Assembly (NCBI RefSeq): GCF_001610835.1 | Contig: NZ_CP011270.1 | Coordinates: 1,364,001 to 1,428,000 of the forward strand | Length of the DNA: 64,000 nucleotides | Direction of reading: 5' to 3' | Source of the DNA: Planctomyces sp. SH-PL14 | GTDB taxonomy: Bacteria > Planctomycetota > Planctomycetia > Planctomycetales > Planctomycetaceae | In this document: positions 29,001 to 36,984 of the stretch, one piece after another | Layout of the letters: every line of letters begins with the position of its first letter | How positions within the stretch are numbered: position 1 is the stretch's first letter | The notes under the pieces: generated by a model | Told to the model about the DNA's origin: nothing | Databases searched by the model: none | The model's input: only the letters and a program-made list of their open reading frames with translations | Program-made: the position numbers and the translations under genes

Positions 29001-29728
29001 CCCTTGGCGACCCGCCACGCCGCGGCGGGGTCGATCGGCCCGAAGCCGGCGTCGCGGAACTCGAGGGTGAACCGCCGCGGCCACTCGATCGACCGCCACG
29101 GCGTTGCAAGCCGGGACAGGGCCAGGCCCACATCCCCCGGATTCCAGAGGGTCAGGCCGGCGAGGAGAGCGCAGGCCGCAGCGGCCCACAGCCAGCTCGA
29201 CCGGATCGCCCGCCCGTTGACGAGGCCGTCCCCCGCCGAACTCGGGAAGTGCTCGACCGTCTGCGCAACAAGCTCCCGCTCCAGCGGCGTCAGGGGACGA
29301 GCACCCGCCTGCGTGAACTGCACGGCGCTGGCCAGATCGCCCGAGAGCGAATCGGAGTTCCGCTCCAGCAGCAGCGCCAGATCGACGTCGCTGAGGTCCG
29401 ACCTCCAGGGCCGAGAGACGTTCCACCAGACGAGCCAGACCGTGGAAGCGATTATCGCCAGCAGCGCCGCGCCCCGCAGGGCGGACGAATTCAGATGGGC
29501 CGTCCGGTCCAGCAGGACCCACACCGCCAGTTCTGTCGCAAGAACGGCGATCACAATCGCCAGTCCCCGCGCCGCGGCAGATCGTCGAATCCTTAGGCGA
29601 ATCCCGTCGAGAGGAAGCCGGAACGGTGCCGGATCAGGTGAAATCGAACCGAAGCGGTCGGCGTCACCGCTCAACAGCGAGCCGTGCGCGAGCGGACTTT
29701 CCGGGCCGTTTCTCGGAGAGGTGTTCAC
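26009..29728 (-). CDS. Large DUF4175-type membrane-anchored coiled-coil protein
   Basis: 1239 residues. Two transmembrane helices lie near the N-terminus (GLAIVIAVLATELAVWVLL and AALLAIIASTVWLVWW), followed by DVDLALLLERNSDSLSGDL and a third hydrophobic segment near residue 190. Next comes an Ig-like extracellular region (residues about 230-560, with PPYSGLKPETTTSG) and then about 600 residues of Glu/Arg/Gln-rich coiled coil. It ends in a Gly/Ala/Pro-rich tail. This order matches the DUF4175 proteins of planctomycetes and alphaproteobacteria, whose function is unknown. The coiled coil probably sits in the periplasm. No gene in the immediate neighbourhood suggests a partner. Confidence 0.85.
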   Translation of the reverse strand: MNTSPRNGPESPLAHGSLLSGDADRFGSISPDPAPFRLPLDGIRLRIRRSAAARGLAIVIAVLATELAVWVLLDRTAHLNSSALRGAALLAIIASTVWLVWWNVSRPWRSDLSDVDLALLLERNSDSLSGDLASAVQFTQAGARPLTPLERELVAQTVEHFPSSAGDGLVNGRAIRSSWLWAAAACALLAGLTLWNPGDVGLALSRLATPWRSIEWPRRFTLEFRDAGFGPIDPAAAWRVAKGETLTVYVTERNRRLPERLISKIEFPDGSVTETLLPQSDLRDDAGQAQTVGVVSLLPQSGPLRIQVSGGDDDRLPPLVVDVATPPAVESFQITVTPPPYSGLKPETTTSGVGHVQGLVGSRVDLIAVANGPLEKASLHLGRQPTARLEMEPDGRTIRASFEITGAERSSYWLELVDTQGLRHAAPPRYEIRGALDRPPAVLILQPETDLRVVPTARIPVRIEATDDLGLADVDLVLSPADGTTDRTLPGPAVAALARTVQSDIEVDLGTLQANPGDEWTIRAQARDLYEGPGKGAHVARSAPRRIIVVTPDEKRNELTRRRAGVAEALRQTRSLQKGIRDQVRDLESQWKGTGALSDADRAELARSAMAQAEVRSGLTDPRRGALQQLGEIVRDGEQNGLAPEPGTDPLPALREEIERLDGSAAAAVEANLGQLQREAENSAPSSGAMTERFEKIGTEQDRIVSTLDGLLRRIGEWGAQEDLRSKVAGAADAQQKLLDDTRQLAGQTLSRSVDELSAQDRATLERLANRQARLADDVRALDSAIKASQTSEKDPPSGPEASGASGDRRDAAGGEQSAAGEKKTDVAGAAGKMQQIASLLQANRVQRAGELQEEVVETLRKWNERLAGTESASGENLSKALAQSREEAAGLRSEQDELRKQAEEASAKGSPAEREETLQRLSKRQAELQDRTEELARRLQKRNQSQPAASAQRSADRMQGAADALDKQDSGEASQQQREALDDLLQTERELARQEARARLQEAADRLKNLAARVEALAVRQEGVRDETAKLHEQQSAEGRLSRTELRTLQRIRESQKELGNEVQQMVPDVAGQTVLEMAFQEAVSGIADIGSRLEQRTVDAETQRRQTQIAGRLRAVAKAFAPSEPDVASNSPGGAKPGGESPEESGDRLVLIAELKLLKSMQEQLLETTTELLQRKNAGGPEAQIAAEELRQLVRQQNELARLAADLIQRGQGRAGGAAPFDAEPEEKAPKAAPAGN

Positions 29729-29825
29729 ATGGCCATTGTTTGTCTCGTCAGCGGCAATTGCAACGCGAGTCCGCGGCGGAGGCGGGCAGCCCGCCGCGGT
29801 CGGTCACTCCGCGAGAACGGGACGC

Positions 29826-30164
29826 TCACTGGAGCGACGTCGACCGGGAGGCGGTTTTCCGGTCTCCCTCGACCGTTCGCTCCTGGGTCTTTTCCCTCGT
29901 CCGGCGTGGGCGACGACCTCTGAGGATTGCCCCGGCGCTGATGACCGCGGCCGTGCCGATGATGGCGGAGCAAACCCATGCCGTGATGGCGACACGTTCC
30001 GAGGCGGAAAAGATCGAGGTCACGGCGGCTGCGGCGGAGACACCGATCGGGACCAGCGCCCCGGCGATCATGACCGGCTGCGGATCGACCTGCGGGCTTC
30101 GTCGCTCCTGCACGACGGTCTCATCGGCCGCAGGGGCCACGTACGATTTGCGAGTGTCGACCAC
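29826..30164 (-). CDS. Small two-helix membrane protein, unknown
   Basis: 112 residues with a GTG start. A strong Shine-Dalgarno AAGGAGG lies about five bases upstream of it, which supports translation. Two hydrophobic segments (VMIAGALVPIGVSAAAAVTS and ITAWVCSAIIGTAAVISAGA) are joined by a short loop; both ends are charged and hydrophilic. The family is not recognised. It lies between the DUF4175 gene and a GlsB-type gene, all in the same direction. Confidence 0.65.
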   Translation of the reverse strand: MVDTRKSYVAPAADETVVQERRSPQVDPQPVMIAGALVPIGVSAAAAVTSIFSASERVAITAWVCSAIIGTAAVISAGAILRGRRPRRTREKTQERTVEGDRKTASRSTSLQ

Positions 30165-30338
30165 GAGAACCTCCTTCGGGTCGGGGCGGGAGGGAAGGGG
30201 GGGGGGGGAGAAAACGGAAGCTCACGCGGAGTGAGGGGTCGCGGAGGAGGAGATCGGACGTCTCGCCTCGTTCGCGGCTCCGTCACTCGACGTGAGCTCA
30301 ATCCGCCATTCAGAGTTTGGAGTCGCAGGCCTCGGACC

Positions 30339-30605
30339 TCAGATCCGCTGCCGGCTTCCCATCGAAAGGGCGATCAGCAGCACAACGACTGCCCCGGCGA
30401 TGGACATCAGCATCCCCGACGGCTGAAGGGGATCTCCCCCGCGGATCAGGTAGTGCACGAATCCACCGGCGAACGAGCCGGCGATCCCCAGGGCGATCGT
30501 CGAGCCGAGACCGATTGCCTGACGACCGGGAACGAGGAGCCGACCGAGGGCCCCCGCGATGAGTCCGAAGAAAATCCAGCCGATGACTGCCATGATCGTG
30601 TTCAT
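30339..30605 (-). CDS. GlsB/YeaQ/YmgE family stress-response membrane protein
   Basis: 88 residues from the ATG at 30605. Three short transmembrane segments carry the family pattern: WIFFGLIAGALGRLLVPG, then STIALGIAGSFAGGFVHYLI, then SGMLMSIAGAVVVLLIALSM. The family is known as transglycosylase-associated protein/GlsB and is often induced by general stress, but has no proven enzyme activity. It lies 174 bases upstream of the two-helix membrane protein gene. Confidence 0.9.
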   Translation of the reverse strand: MNTIMAVIGWIFFGLIAGALGRLLVPGRQAIGLGSTIALGIAGSFAGGFVHYLIRGGDPLQPSGMLMSIAGAVVVLLIALSMGSRQRI

Positions 30606-30942
30606 TGCCGCTGCACCCGTTGAGGACTGAAGAGATTCGCGAAGGACCGTCTTCGCGTGACGTGGGCAGAAAGCAGGTCCCGTGCCGAACTGCGGACTTC
30701 CAGTCGACTCCCAAGCCGGTGCCGGCGTCGTAAATCCAAAGGAAATCATTGGTTGCCAACTCGCGGTGGAGTTACCCGGAACAACCACCGAAGTGATGCA
30801 AAGCGGAAAGTCCGAAGATGCCATCCCAGGCTGATCGCCCGTCGATCAGGTTTCTCCGTGCACCGGCGTCCGGTATCGTCCGGGCCCTCCGTTCGGTCCC
30901 CCGTCGCGCCGCGCGGCGTCGCCTCATCAACCCGGTCGTGCC

Positions 30943-31422
30943 TTGGAAGAAACTGCCTACCACGAATCCGGACACGCCTTCATGGCGACGTACCTCGGGG
31001 CCAAGGTCCGTTCCGTGACGATCGATCCGGACCGGGACGACGGGCCGGAGCGGCACGGCGACACCCAGGTCCTCTGGCGGCGCTCGCGGATGTCCGAGCG
31101 GGAGTATTACGAGAAGGCGATCCAGGTGATCCTGGCGGGTCCCGTCGCCGAGATGCTCTACACCGGCGACGCCTATCACCCGGGCTTCGTGGCCGAGTGG
31201 GCCGCCGACTGGCGGCTCGCCTGGGAACTCGCGGCGACGCTGGCCCCAGACGAGCGAAAGCGGCTGGAGCTGTTGGAAACGATCACGCTTCGGCTGCACC
31301 GGCTCCTCGATTCCGAGCCGAACTGGTCCGCCGTCGCGGCTCTTGCCGATCATCTCCTGGCCCACGAGACGCTCGAAACGGAAGAGGTCCGGGAGATCGT
31401 CGGCGAATGGCTACGCCACTGA
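30943..31422 (+). CDS. Standalone M41 (FtsH-type) protease domain protein
   Basis: 159 residues if the TTG at 30943 is used. The zinc-binding motif AYHESGHAFMATYLGA (HEXXH with FtsH-like spacing) lies right at the N-terminus, and VILAGPVAEMLYTGD matches the third zinc-ligand region of M41 peptidases (ILAGPAAE...). There is no AAA ATPase domain, so this is an isolated metalloprotease-like domain. The start is doubtful: no ATG or GTG exists in this frame before the HESGH motif. An ATG-started frame from 30818 runs into the same place in another phase, so a one-base shift near 30940 is possible. A paralogue lies at 50596. Confidence 0.75.
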   Translation: MEETAYHESGHAFMATYLGAKVRSVTIDPDRDDGPERHGDTQVLWRRSRMSEREYYEKAIQVILAGPVAEMLYTGDAYHPGFVAEWAADWRLAWELAATLAPDERKRLELLETITLRLHRLLDSEPNWSAVAALADHLLAHETLETEEVREIVGEWLRH

Positions 31423-31432
31423 TGACCTCGGG

Positions 31433-31739
31433 AACCACAGAGACAGGGAGGAGGAAGAGGGGCCACAGATGAACACGGATGGACACAGATAATAGGGGGA
31501 ACGCGGATATCGAAGCCTCGCCGCCGAGTCCTCGGTTTCCTAAGCCTTTGAATTTTGAAACACGGAGGCGCAGAGGACACAGAGAGTTAAAAGGCCGAGA
31601 GAGCACCGGGCCGTGGGAGTCGCATCGCGGCTTTATCTGCGTCCATCTGTGTTTATCTGTGGCTCCCCTCCCTCGCCCTGACAACGCTCCACGACCGTCT
31701 GCTTCCCTCTCAGTGTCCTCTGTGTCTCTGTGTTTCAAT
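31433..31739. repeat. CACAGAT / CTCTGTGTT word-repeat element, copy 1
   Basis: Four related words occur in order. CCACAGATGAACACGGATGG (31472) is inversely repeated by ATCTGTGTTTATCTGTGG (about 31647). GAAACACGGAGGCGCAGAGG (31557) is inversely repeated by CCTCTGTGTCTCTGTGTTTC (about 31719). It fills the gap between two convergent genes and codes for nothing supported. Confidence 0.8.
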
Positions 31740-31763
31740 CCTCTTCCGCCTCTGGGCAGGCGC

Positions 31764-31801
31764 AAAAAAGCAGGCGGGAGACCTCGTCGATCTCCCGCCT
31801 G
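31764..31801 (-). terminator. Rho-independent terminator of the repeat-rich secreted protein gene
   Basis: On the minus strand CAGGCGGGAGA (31801-31791) pairs with TCTCCCGCCTG (31781-31771), a perfect 11-base stem, followed by a run of six T (31769-31764). It begins 31 bases after the stop codon at 31832. This is the best terminator in the window. Confidence 0.92.
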
Positions 31802-31831
31802 TCGCAGTCGGCCACAATCACAACGCGCGGG

Positions 31832-34384
31832 TTACCGCTGCGTCGGGATCGGGGCTTCCGAGAGCGTCCCGATCGAGTTCTCCGGCGCGATCTCGAGGGG
31901 AACCGGATTGCTCGCCGCACCGTCGCCGCGGACGACGAGGACTTCGGCGTTCAGGGCCGAGTTCACGTCGACGTCGGGAACGGTGAGCTGAATCCCCAGG
32001 TCGTACCACCCGCGGATTTCCGCCGGGTGTTCCTTGCCATCGACCACGACCATCACTTCGCCCGGCTCGGGGCCGAAGCCTTCACCGGCCAGCGAGATGA
32101 CCGACCCCGGAGCGGCCGCGGTGACGTTCGTGGAGAACGCCGCCGGGTCGACCTGGTAGATCTCGCCGCGGGCCAGGATCGTCCCGTTGTTCTCTTCGCT
32201 CGCTTCCTTCAGCGCGTTGCGGCTGTCGACAACGGCGTGGAGGAACTCGAACGGAACACGGTCCTGCTGGTCGTTGGTGACGAGCTGGTTGGCTTCTTCG
32301 GGAAGCCGGATGTCGACGGCGATCGTGTCGTTCGCCGGGACTTCCGGAACATGGACCCCCGCCTGCACGACCTGATCGGACAGCTTCTCGTTCGCCGAAG
32401 CGAACAGGGTCACGTCGATCGGATCGCGGACGTCGGCGTCGGCGTTGTTCCGCAGCCAGACGCGATACCGCGGTCCCAGGTGTTCATCCGGGTGTCCAGG
32501 ATCGACGAACCGGACCGCCAGGAGCTGGAGGTCCGAGCCGGTCGAAACCGGAACCGCCGGAACATCCACCCACGTCCCGGAGGCGACGACCGGAAGGTCC
32601 TGCCAGACCGGGTAGCTGTCGTAGACCGTCACGAGCGGAGCCTGATCGTAGTAGTACGGCCGGACGGCGAACGGCCGCGGATCGTAGATCGGCAGCACGT
32701 TGTTCCAGAACGACCACGCGACCCACGGGCTCCACTGCGGCGCCCAGGCGTAGGAGGGGTACCACGTCGGACCGGGGTACCAGGCGCTGAACGCCGACTG
32801 CGTGTAGCCGGGGAAGATCGGTCCGACGAAGCGGTTCCGCCATCCCCCGCCGGTCACGAGCGTGTTGTTCAGCTGCAACTGCCGGGCGATATCCCCCTGC
32901 GTCGCGAGGCTGAACTGCCGGCCGAGGTTGAGCCGCTGTCCAAAGCGCGTCTGGGCCAGCGGTGCGAAGTCATTATTGCGGGCGCGGAGCTGGAACCGTC
33001 CGGAGACGCGATCGAGCGGAAGCGCCTGGAGTCGCGCATTTCCATCGACGTTCCCCAGCCGGGAGAACGCCTGCTGAAGCTGCGCCTCGCTCCGGACATT
33101 GCCGAGGTCGCGCATCGCCGCACCGACGGTGGCGTCGTTCTGCAGCCGCTGCGGGTCGATCTGGACCTGCCGCACGGGGCGGTTCGCCGTGTCACCCGGA
33201 TCGCGGGGACGGGTCAGTCCCGGCGGAACGTTGTCCAGGTTTCCCCGGGCGGCGTCGCGGGCCTGATTGGCGGCATCGCGGGCCCGTCCCGTGGTGTCCC
33301 GCGCCCGATCGGCGGCGTCGCGAGCGCGGTCCGGAATCGCTCCCGGACGGTTCGGATCGGTTGCCCGATCAGCGGCATCGCGGGCTCGATCCGCGGCATC
33401 TCGCGCCCGGTCCGGAATGGAGCCGGGACGGTTCGGGTCGGTCGCCCGACCGGCAGCATCGCGGGCCCGGTCGGCGGCGTCCCGTGCCCGGTCCGGAACG
33501 GAGCCGGGACGGGTGGGATCGGTGGCGCGATCGGCGGCGTCGCGAGCCCGGTCGGGAATCGACCCCGGGCGGTTCGGATCGGCCGCGCGACCGGCGGCGT
33601 CTCGCGCCCGATCAGCCGCTCGGCCGGGGCGCGGTGCCTCGTCCATCCGGTTCCCCGGCGTGTCGCGACCGGCATCCGGAACGATCGGCTTGCGAGTCTC
33701 GATCGACTGTCCGCCGGCACCCGGCGCGTTGTCGCGTCCCGGAGTGCGGGGCGTGTTCAGATTCGGGTCGAGCGGGCGCTGTCCGCGCGGCGCGTCGGTC
33801 GACGGATTGCGCGGGGGAGTGGCTCCCGGAACATTGTCCGGTCGCGGTGTCCGCGGCGGAGTGACGTTCGGCGTGCTGTCGCCACGGGGGGCGCGGGGCG
33901 GAGTCACGTTCGGCGTGCTGTCGCCACGGGGGGGGCGGGGCGGAGTCACGTTCGGCGTGCTGTCACCACGGGGGGCGCGGGGCGGCGTCACGTTGGGGGT
34001 GCTGTCACCACGAGGCGCCCGCGGGGGCGTCACGCTCGGCGGTGCGCCTCCTGCCCGGGGAGCATCGCCTCCGGCGCGAGGCGGCGGTGTCGGGGCCGAT
34101 GGAGCCCCCCCGCCACGCGGAACGGAGGGGACGGACGGAGCCGCTCCCCCTCGCGGAACCGATGGCGCGGCGGGCGCGCCCCCGCCACGCGGCGCGGACG
34201 GAGCCGCTGGTGCTCCTCCGCCTCGAGGCGGAGACGGAATGTTGCCTCCTCCGCCCGGCCCTGGGCCGGCGTTCCCGCGGCCTCCACCTTCACCCCCTCC
34301 ACGTCCCGGACGATCTTGTGATTGGGCCGTCCCGGCGACTGCAACGGCGGCAGCGACGAGCACAGCCCACATGGACCGCTTCAT
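31832..34384 (-). CDS. Secreted, repeat-rich protein with CARDB-like and IPT/TIG-like domains
   Basis: 850 residues from the ATG at 34384, which starts a signal peptide (KRSMWAVLVAAAVAVAGTAQ). Residues about 25-110 are Gly/Pro/Ala low-complexity repeats. Next come tandem 14-residue units PRGDSTPNVTPPRA (four with RGD), then Arg/Asp/Ala helical repeats (DRARDAADRATDPNRPGSIP). A Trp/Tyr-rich segment follows (WYPGPTWYPSYAWAPQWSPW). Two Ig-fold domains end the protein: a CARDB-like one (LLAVRFVDPG onwards) and an IPT/TIG-like one (GSVISLAGEGFGPEPGEVMV). It is probably an exported adhesin or matrix protein; function is inferred only from architecture. Confidence 0.82.
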   Translation of the reverse strand: MKRSMWAVLVAAAVAVAGTAQSQDRPGRGGGEGGGRGNAGPGPGGGGNIPSPPRGGGAPAAPSAPRGGGAPAAPSVPRGGAAPSVPSVPRGGGAPSAPTPPPRAGGDAPRAGGAPPSVTPPRAPRGDSTPNVTPPRAPRGDSTPNVTPPRPPRGDSTPNVTPPRAPRGDSTPNVTPPRTPRPDNVPGATPPRNPSTDAPRGQRPLDPNLNTPRTPGRDNAPGAGGQSIETRKPIVPDAGRDTPGNRMDEAPRPGRAADRARDAAGRAADPNRPGSIPDRARDAADRATDPTRPGSVPDRARDAADRARDAAGRATDPNRPGSIPDRARDAADRARDAADRATDPNRPGAIPDRARDAADRARDTTGRARDAANQARDAARGNLDNVPPGLTRPRDPGDTANRPVRQVQIDPQRLQNDATVGAAMRDLGNVRSEAQLQQAFSRLGNVDGNARLQALPLDRVSGRFQLRARNNDFAPLAQTRFGQRLNLGRQFSLATQGDIARQLQLNNTLVTGGGWRNRFVGPIFPGYTQSAFSAWYPGPTWYPSYAWAPQWSPWVAWSFWNNVLPIYDPRPFAVRPYYYDQAPLVTVYDSYPVWQDLPVVASGTWVDVPAVPVSTGSDLQLLAVRFVDPGHPDEHLGPRYRVWLRNNADADVRDPIDVTLFASANEKLSDQVVQAGVHVPEVPANDTIAVDIRLPEEANQLVTNDQQDRVPFEFLHAVVDSRNALKEASEENNGTILARGEIYQVDPAAFSTNVTAAAPGSVISLAGEGFGPEPGEVMVVVDGKEHPAEIRGWYDLGIQLTVPDVDVNSALNAEVLVVRGDGAASNPVPLEIAPENSIGTLSEAPIPTQR

Positions 34385-34848
34385 TGGATTCCCCCCTGAT
34401 AAGTCTGCAGCAGAATGTCCGATGATTGCCGCGCTCGCGCACAGACCTACGGAAGCGGGATGAGCCAACGGCCCAAAAACAGCGAAGCCGGGCGCCTCGA
34501 TCCGCCAGGAGCAACGTCAAGACGTTCTCCTGACCGGTCGGGAAGTCGGCTTCGCTGGTCAATCGAGTTGGCAGACTCCGATTGCAAGTCGCATTCCGGT
34601 TCGGCGATTCGCGAAAGATCGGCTGGCATTCAGCGACGGTTTCTTGAGCAGCGATAAGCAGAACGGTCGATTTTCTCGCCGGACCTGCTAACGGAGGTTT
34701 GAAGGTCCTGTTTGCTGTCCGGATCCACGCCCGAAAGCGTTTGATCGACTGGCGTTCAACACGACGCCACGCGCTTCACCGTTTGCGCAGTAAGAATCCG
34801 GTTAGAGAAGCGGTGGGCCCTTAACGAGATCGTTCGCCGGCGGGCGTT
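34385..34848. other. 464-base intergenic region with a structured element
   Basis: No supported coding frame. At 34481-34556 a nested structure is visible: outer stem AGCGAAGCC/GGCTTCGCT and, inside it, hairpin CAGGAG-C-AACGTC with GACGTTCTCCTG (one bulged C, two-base loop). It lies about 100-170 bases upstream of the minus-strand secreted protein gene, so it could belong to that gene's leader. The remainder shows nothing recognisable. Confidence 0.5.
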
Positions 34849-35307
34849 CTATGGCTGCCGCATCCGGATCGCTTCCTGGCGGTAGCGTTCGCCGGTCTCG
34901 TGGTCGTACGTCTCATGCTCGTGCGTCAGCTTCACGCCGCCATGTCGCGCGCGGCAGCGGTAGCAGACGAGGACGTCCGGCATGACGACAAAGAGAACCA
35001 TGTCGGCCGCGGCAAAGGCCATCAGAATTCCGAGTGCCCAGACCGGCTCGTGGTAGTACCACGCGATGCTGCTGAGGATCGCTCCGGCGGCCACGCAAAG
35101 GACTCCCACGCTCTGTGGGAAGTCCTTCTGTCGCCAGAGGTCGGGGCTGTCGCACACGAGGCATCGCACGGGAGCGTCGTCGACGATGAGTTCCTTCGGG
35201 ACGGGACGTTGCCAGCCGCACTGCGCGCAGCGCAGCTCTCCCCCTTCGGAGGGGAGATGGTCGAGAACGGGCTGCTCGCAGGCAGGACAGGCGCAGCGGA
35301 CGTGCAT
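34849..35307 (-). CDS. Zinc-ribbon membrane protein, unknown function
   Basis: 152 residues from the ATG at 35307. Three Cys clusters are visible: CACPAC at the N-terminus, then CAQCGW, and CLVCDS, consistent with one or two zinc ribbons. A pair of transmembrane helices follows (VGVLCVAAGAILSSIAW and ALGILMAFAAADMVLFVVM), then a cytoplasmic tail with CYRCRARHGG. The family is not recognised; the layout suggests a membrane protein with rubredoxin/zinc-ribbon-like ends. A foldback repeat (copy 3) lies about 100 bases upstream of its start. Confidence 0.72.
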   Translation of the reverse strand: MHVRCACPACEQPVLDHLPSEGGELRCAQCGWQRPVPKELIVDDAPVRCLVCDSPDLWRQKDFPQSVGVLCVAAGAILSSIAWYYHEPVWALGILMAFAAADMVLFVVMPDVLVCYRCRARHGGVKLTHEHETYDHETGERYRQEAIRMRQP

Positions 35308-35977
35308 GGGGTGATTGTCGCGACTGGTTTGGTGGGTTGGCCAGTCGTCCGGCGCGAGTCTCAGGACGTGGAATCGTCGGGCGTCCAAGGTGTCTCACCG
35401 GCCGACCGGGTCCAGGGGCACCCTGGTGGGGGATGCAGAGGGGCCTGAGTTGTTTTTTTGGCCCTTTGCCCGCCGGAGGCCCGTCTCGTACGGCTCATTC
35501 TGAAGGAGCACTTGTCCAAGCGCCGACCACGTGCCGTATGCCCCCCCTCACCAACCCGCGGGGATTGCAAAGCAAGCGGTGAGGTGTGAGGGAGTCCTCA
35601 ACGCTGGTCCCACAAGGCGGACGTCCGTTGCTTACCGCGGTTCCTCATGGAAGCGCCTCCGGCGGCAAGGGGTGACCCCCTTGACCCCGGCTGCCGTGGC
35701 ACGTCGGGTTTGAGCTATGAGAGCCGCGCCGGCAGGAACTTGGTTCGAGCCGGCCCGCCGTACGGCAATCCGAACCCGTTCCCCCCTTGTCCACAGAACA
35801 CCCCCTTGCCGATAATTCCGCTGCGGCACGCGGGGCGACGCAACATTTCGGGAATCGGTCCCGCAAGGACCGAAACACGACTCCACTCCCCCCGGGAGCG
35901 GACATGATTCCCGTGGATCGATTCCGACCGCGTGTTCCTCACCCCGGCCTCGCCCGCCACGCGACACCGAGTCCACC
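35308..35977. promoter_or_regulatory. 670-base divergent intergenic region holding repeat copy 3
   Basis: Separates the zinc-ribbon gene (minus) from the Ldh-family gene (plus), so it must hold two divergent promoters. Half of it is repeat copy 3 (35406-35739). The 240 bases from the repeat to the Ldh start hold no supported frame. No -35/-10 pair could be named confidently. Confidence 0.5.
35406..35739 (+). repeat. Foldback repeat, copy 3
   Basis: Direct-orientation copy. The left end CCGGGTCCAGGGGCACCCTG is intact. The second hairpin here has the long loop form (GGGCC then TGAGTTGTTTTTTT then GGCCC). Core words ATTGCAAAGC, GAGTCCTCAACGC and CGGTTCCTCA are conserved. The right arm GCCTCCGGCGGCAAGG and its terminal hairpin precede TTGACCCCGGCTGCCGT. 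Confidence 0.92.
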
Positions 35978-36946
35978 ATGAGCCTTCTCTCCCCTTCGTG
36001 CACCGCCGCCGCTCCCCCCCCGGAGCACGTCGCCGTTCCCGTTCAGGGAGTCCGCGACCTGGCCGTCCGGCTCCTCGTGGCCCGCAGCGTCTTCGAGTTC
36101 GACGCCGGGACCGTCGCCCAGCGGATGATCGAAGCGGACCAGTTCGGACTGCCGCAGGCGGGAATCGCAACCCTTCCCGGCACTCTCGACTGCATGGCGG
36201 CCGGAGATGTCGACCCCCGCGCCCGCGTCCTCACGCTCCAGGAAACGCCCGCCATCGCCGTCCTGGACGGCAGCCGCGCCCTGGGACAGGTCGCCATGAC
36301 CAAAGCGGTCCAGGTCGCCGCCGCAAAAGCCCGCCAGATCGGCACCGCCACCGTCGCCGTCAGCAACAGCCAGGCGATCGGGGCCCCCAGCCTCTACACC
36401 CGGCTCGCCGTGGCCGAAGGGTTCATCGCTTTCTGCACAACCAGCACCGGCGGCGCAACCGTCGCCCCCTGCGGCTGCCAGGAACCGGGAACCGCCAGCC
36501 ACCCGCTCTCCTGGGCGATCCCCACCAAGCACGGTCCGGTCGTCACCGAGGGAACGACCTGCGAGCTGATCGACGAGGATCCCGAAGGGAACATGCTCGG
36601 GTTCGGACTCTCGTTCGTCATGTCGGTCCTGGCCGGGCCCCTCTCCGCGGGCCGGATGCCGCTCCACAAGACCCGCACCGCCTCGGCGGACGGTTCCCAG
36701 CACTTCCTCTACCTCATCGATCCCAACCACTTTGCGGACATGATGCGGTTCGAGCGGGAAGTCGGGATGACGACGGCGGAGCTGAAGTCGCTTCCCCCCG
36801 CCCCCGGCATCGATCGGGTCCGCCTCCCCGGTGAGCGAGAAGCCGAACGGGCCCGGCAGTGGCAGGAGACGATTCCGCTCGCTCCCGAGACGGTCGCCGA
36901 ACTTCGCCGCCGGGCGGAGGAGAAAAAGATCGCTATCGATTGGTAG
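35978..36946 (+). CDS. Ldh family oxidoreductase (malate/L-lactate dehydrogenase superfamily)
   Basis: 322 residues. The family is the sulfolactate/ureidoglycolate/DpkA-type NAD(P)-dependent dehydrogenases, distinct from classical MDH. Landmarks: [69 protein letters not shown]-like segment ([14 protein letters not shown]), and a Gly-rich nucleotide region near [18 protein letters not shown]. The substrate, such as a 2-oxoacid or an imine (proline/pipecolate type), cannot be decided. It is followed within 39 bases by the Gfo/Idh/MocA gene and probably co-transcribed with it. Confidence 0.85.
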   Translation: MSLLSPSCTAAAPPPEHVAVPVQGVRDLAVRLLVARSVFEFDAGTVAQRMIEADQFGLPQAGIATLPGTLDCMAAGDVDPRARVLTLQETPAIAVLDGSRALGQVAMTKAVQVAAAKARQIGTATVAVSNSQAIGAPSLYTRLAVAEGFIAFCTTSTGGATVAPCGCQEPGTASHPLSWAIPTKHGPVVTEGTTCELIDEDPEGNMLGFGLSFVMSVLAGPLSAGRMPLHKTRTASADGSQHFLYLIDPNHFADMMRFEREVGMTTAELKSLPPAPGIDRVRLPGEREAERARQWQETIPLAPETVAELRRRAEEKKIAIDW

Positions 36947-36984
36947 ACTCCGATGCATCCAAGTCCCCTCACACGAGGTTCTTT

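Noticed and set aside
26630-29596. Long plus-strand reading frame of about 990 codons opposite the DUF4175 gene
   Set aside because: Shadow of the minus-strand gene; composition is Arg/Pro/Leu-rich and typical of reversed high-GC coding sequence.
33250-34020. Tandem 42-base and related repeats that look CRISPR-like by periodicity
   Set aside because: They are in frame inside a coding gene and encode repeated peptide units; there are no unique spacers between repeats and no cas genes nearby.
31730-34321. Plus-strand reading frame of more than 860 codons opposite the repeat-rich secreted protein gene
   Set aside because: High-GC shadow of a strongly supported minus-strand gene with signal peptide and terminator; its translation is Arg/Gly/Val-rich without any domain.
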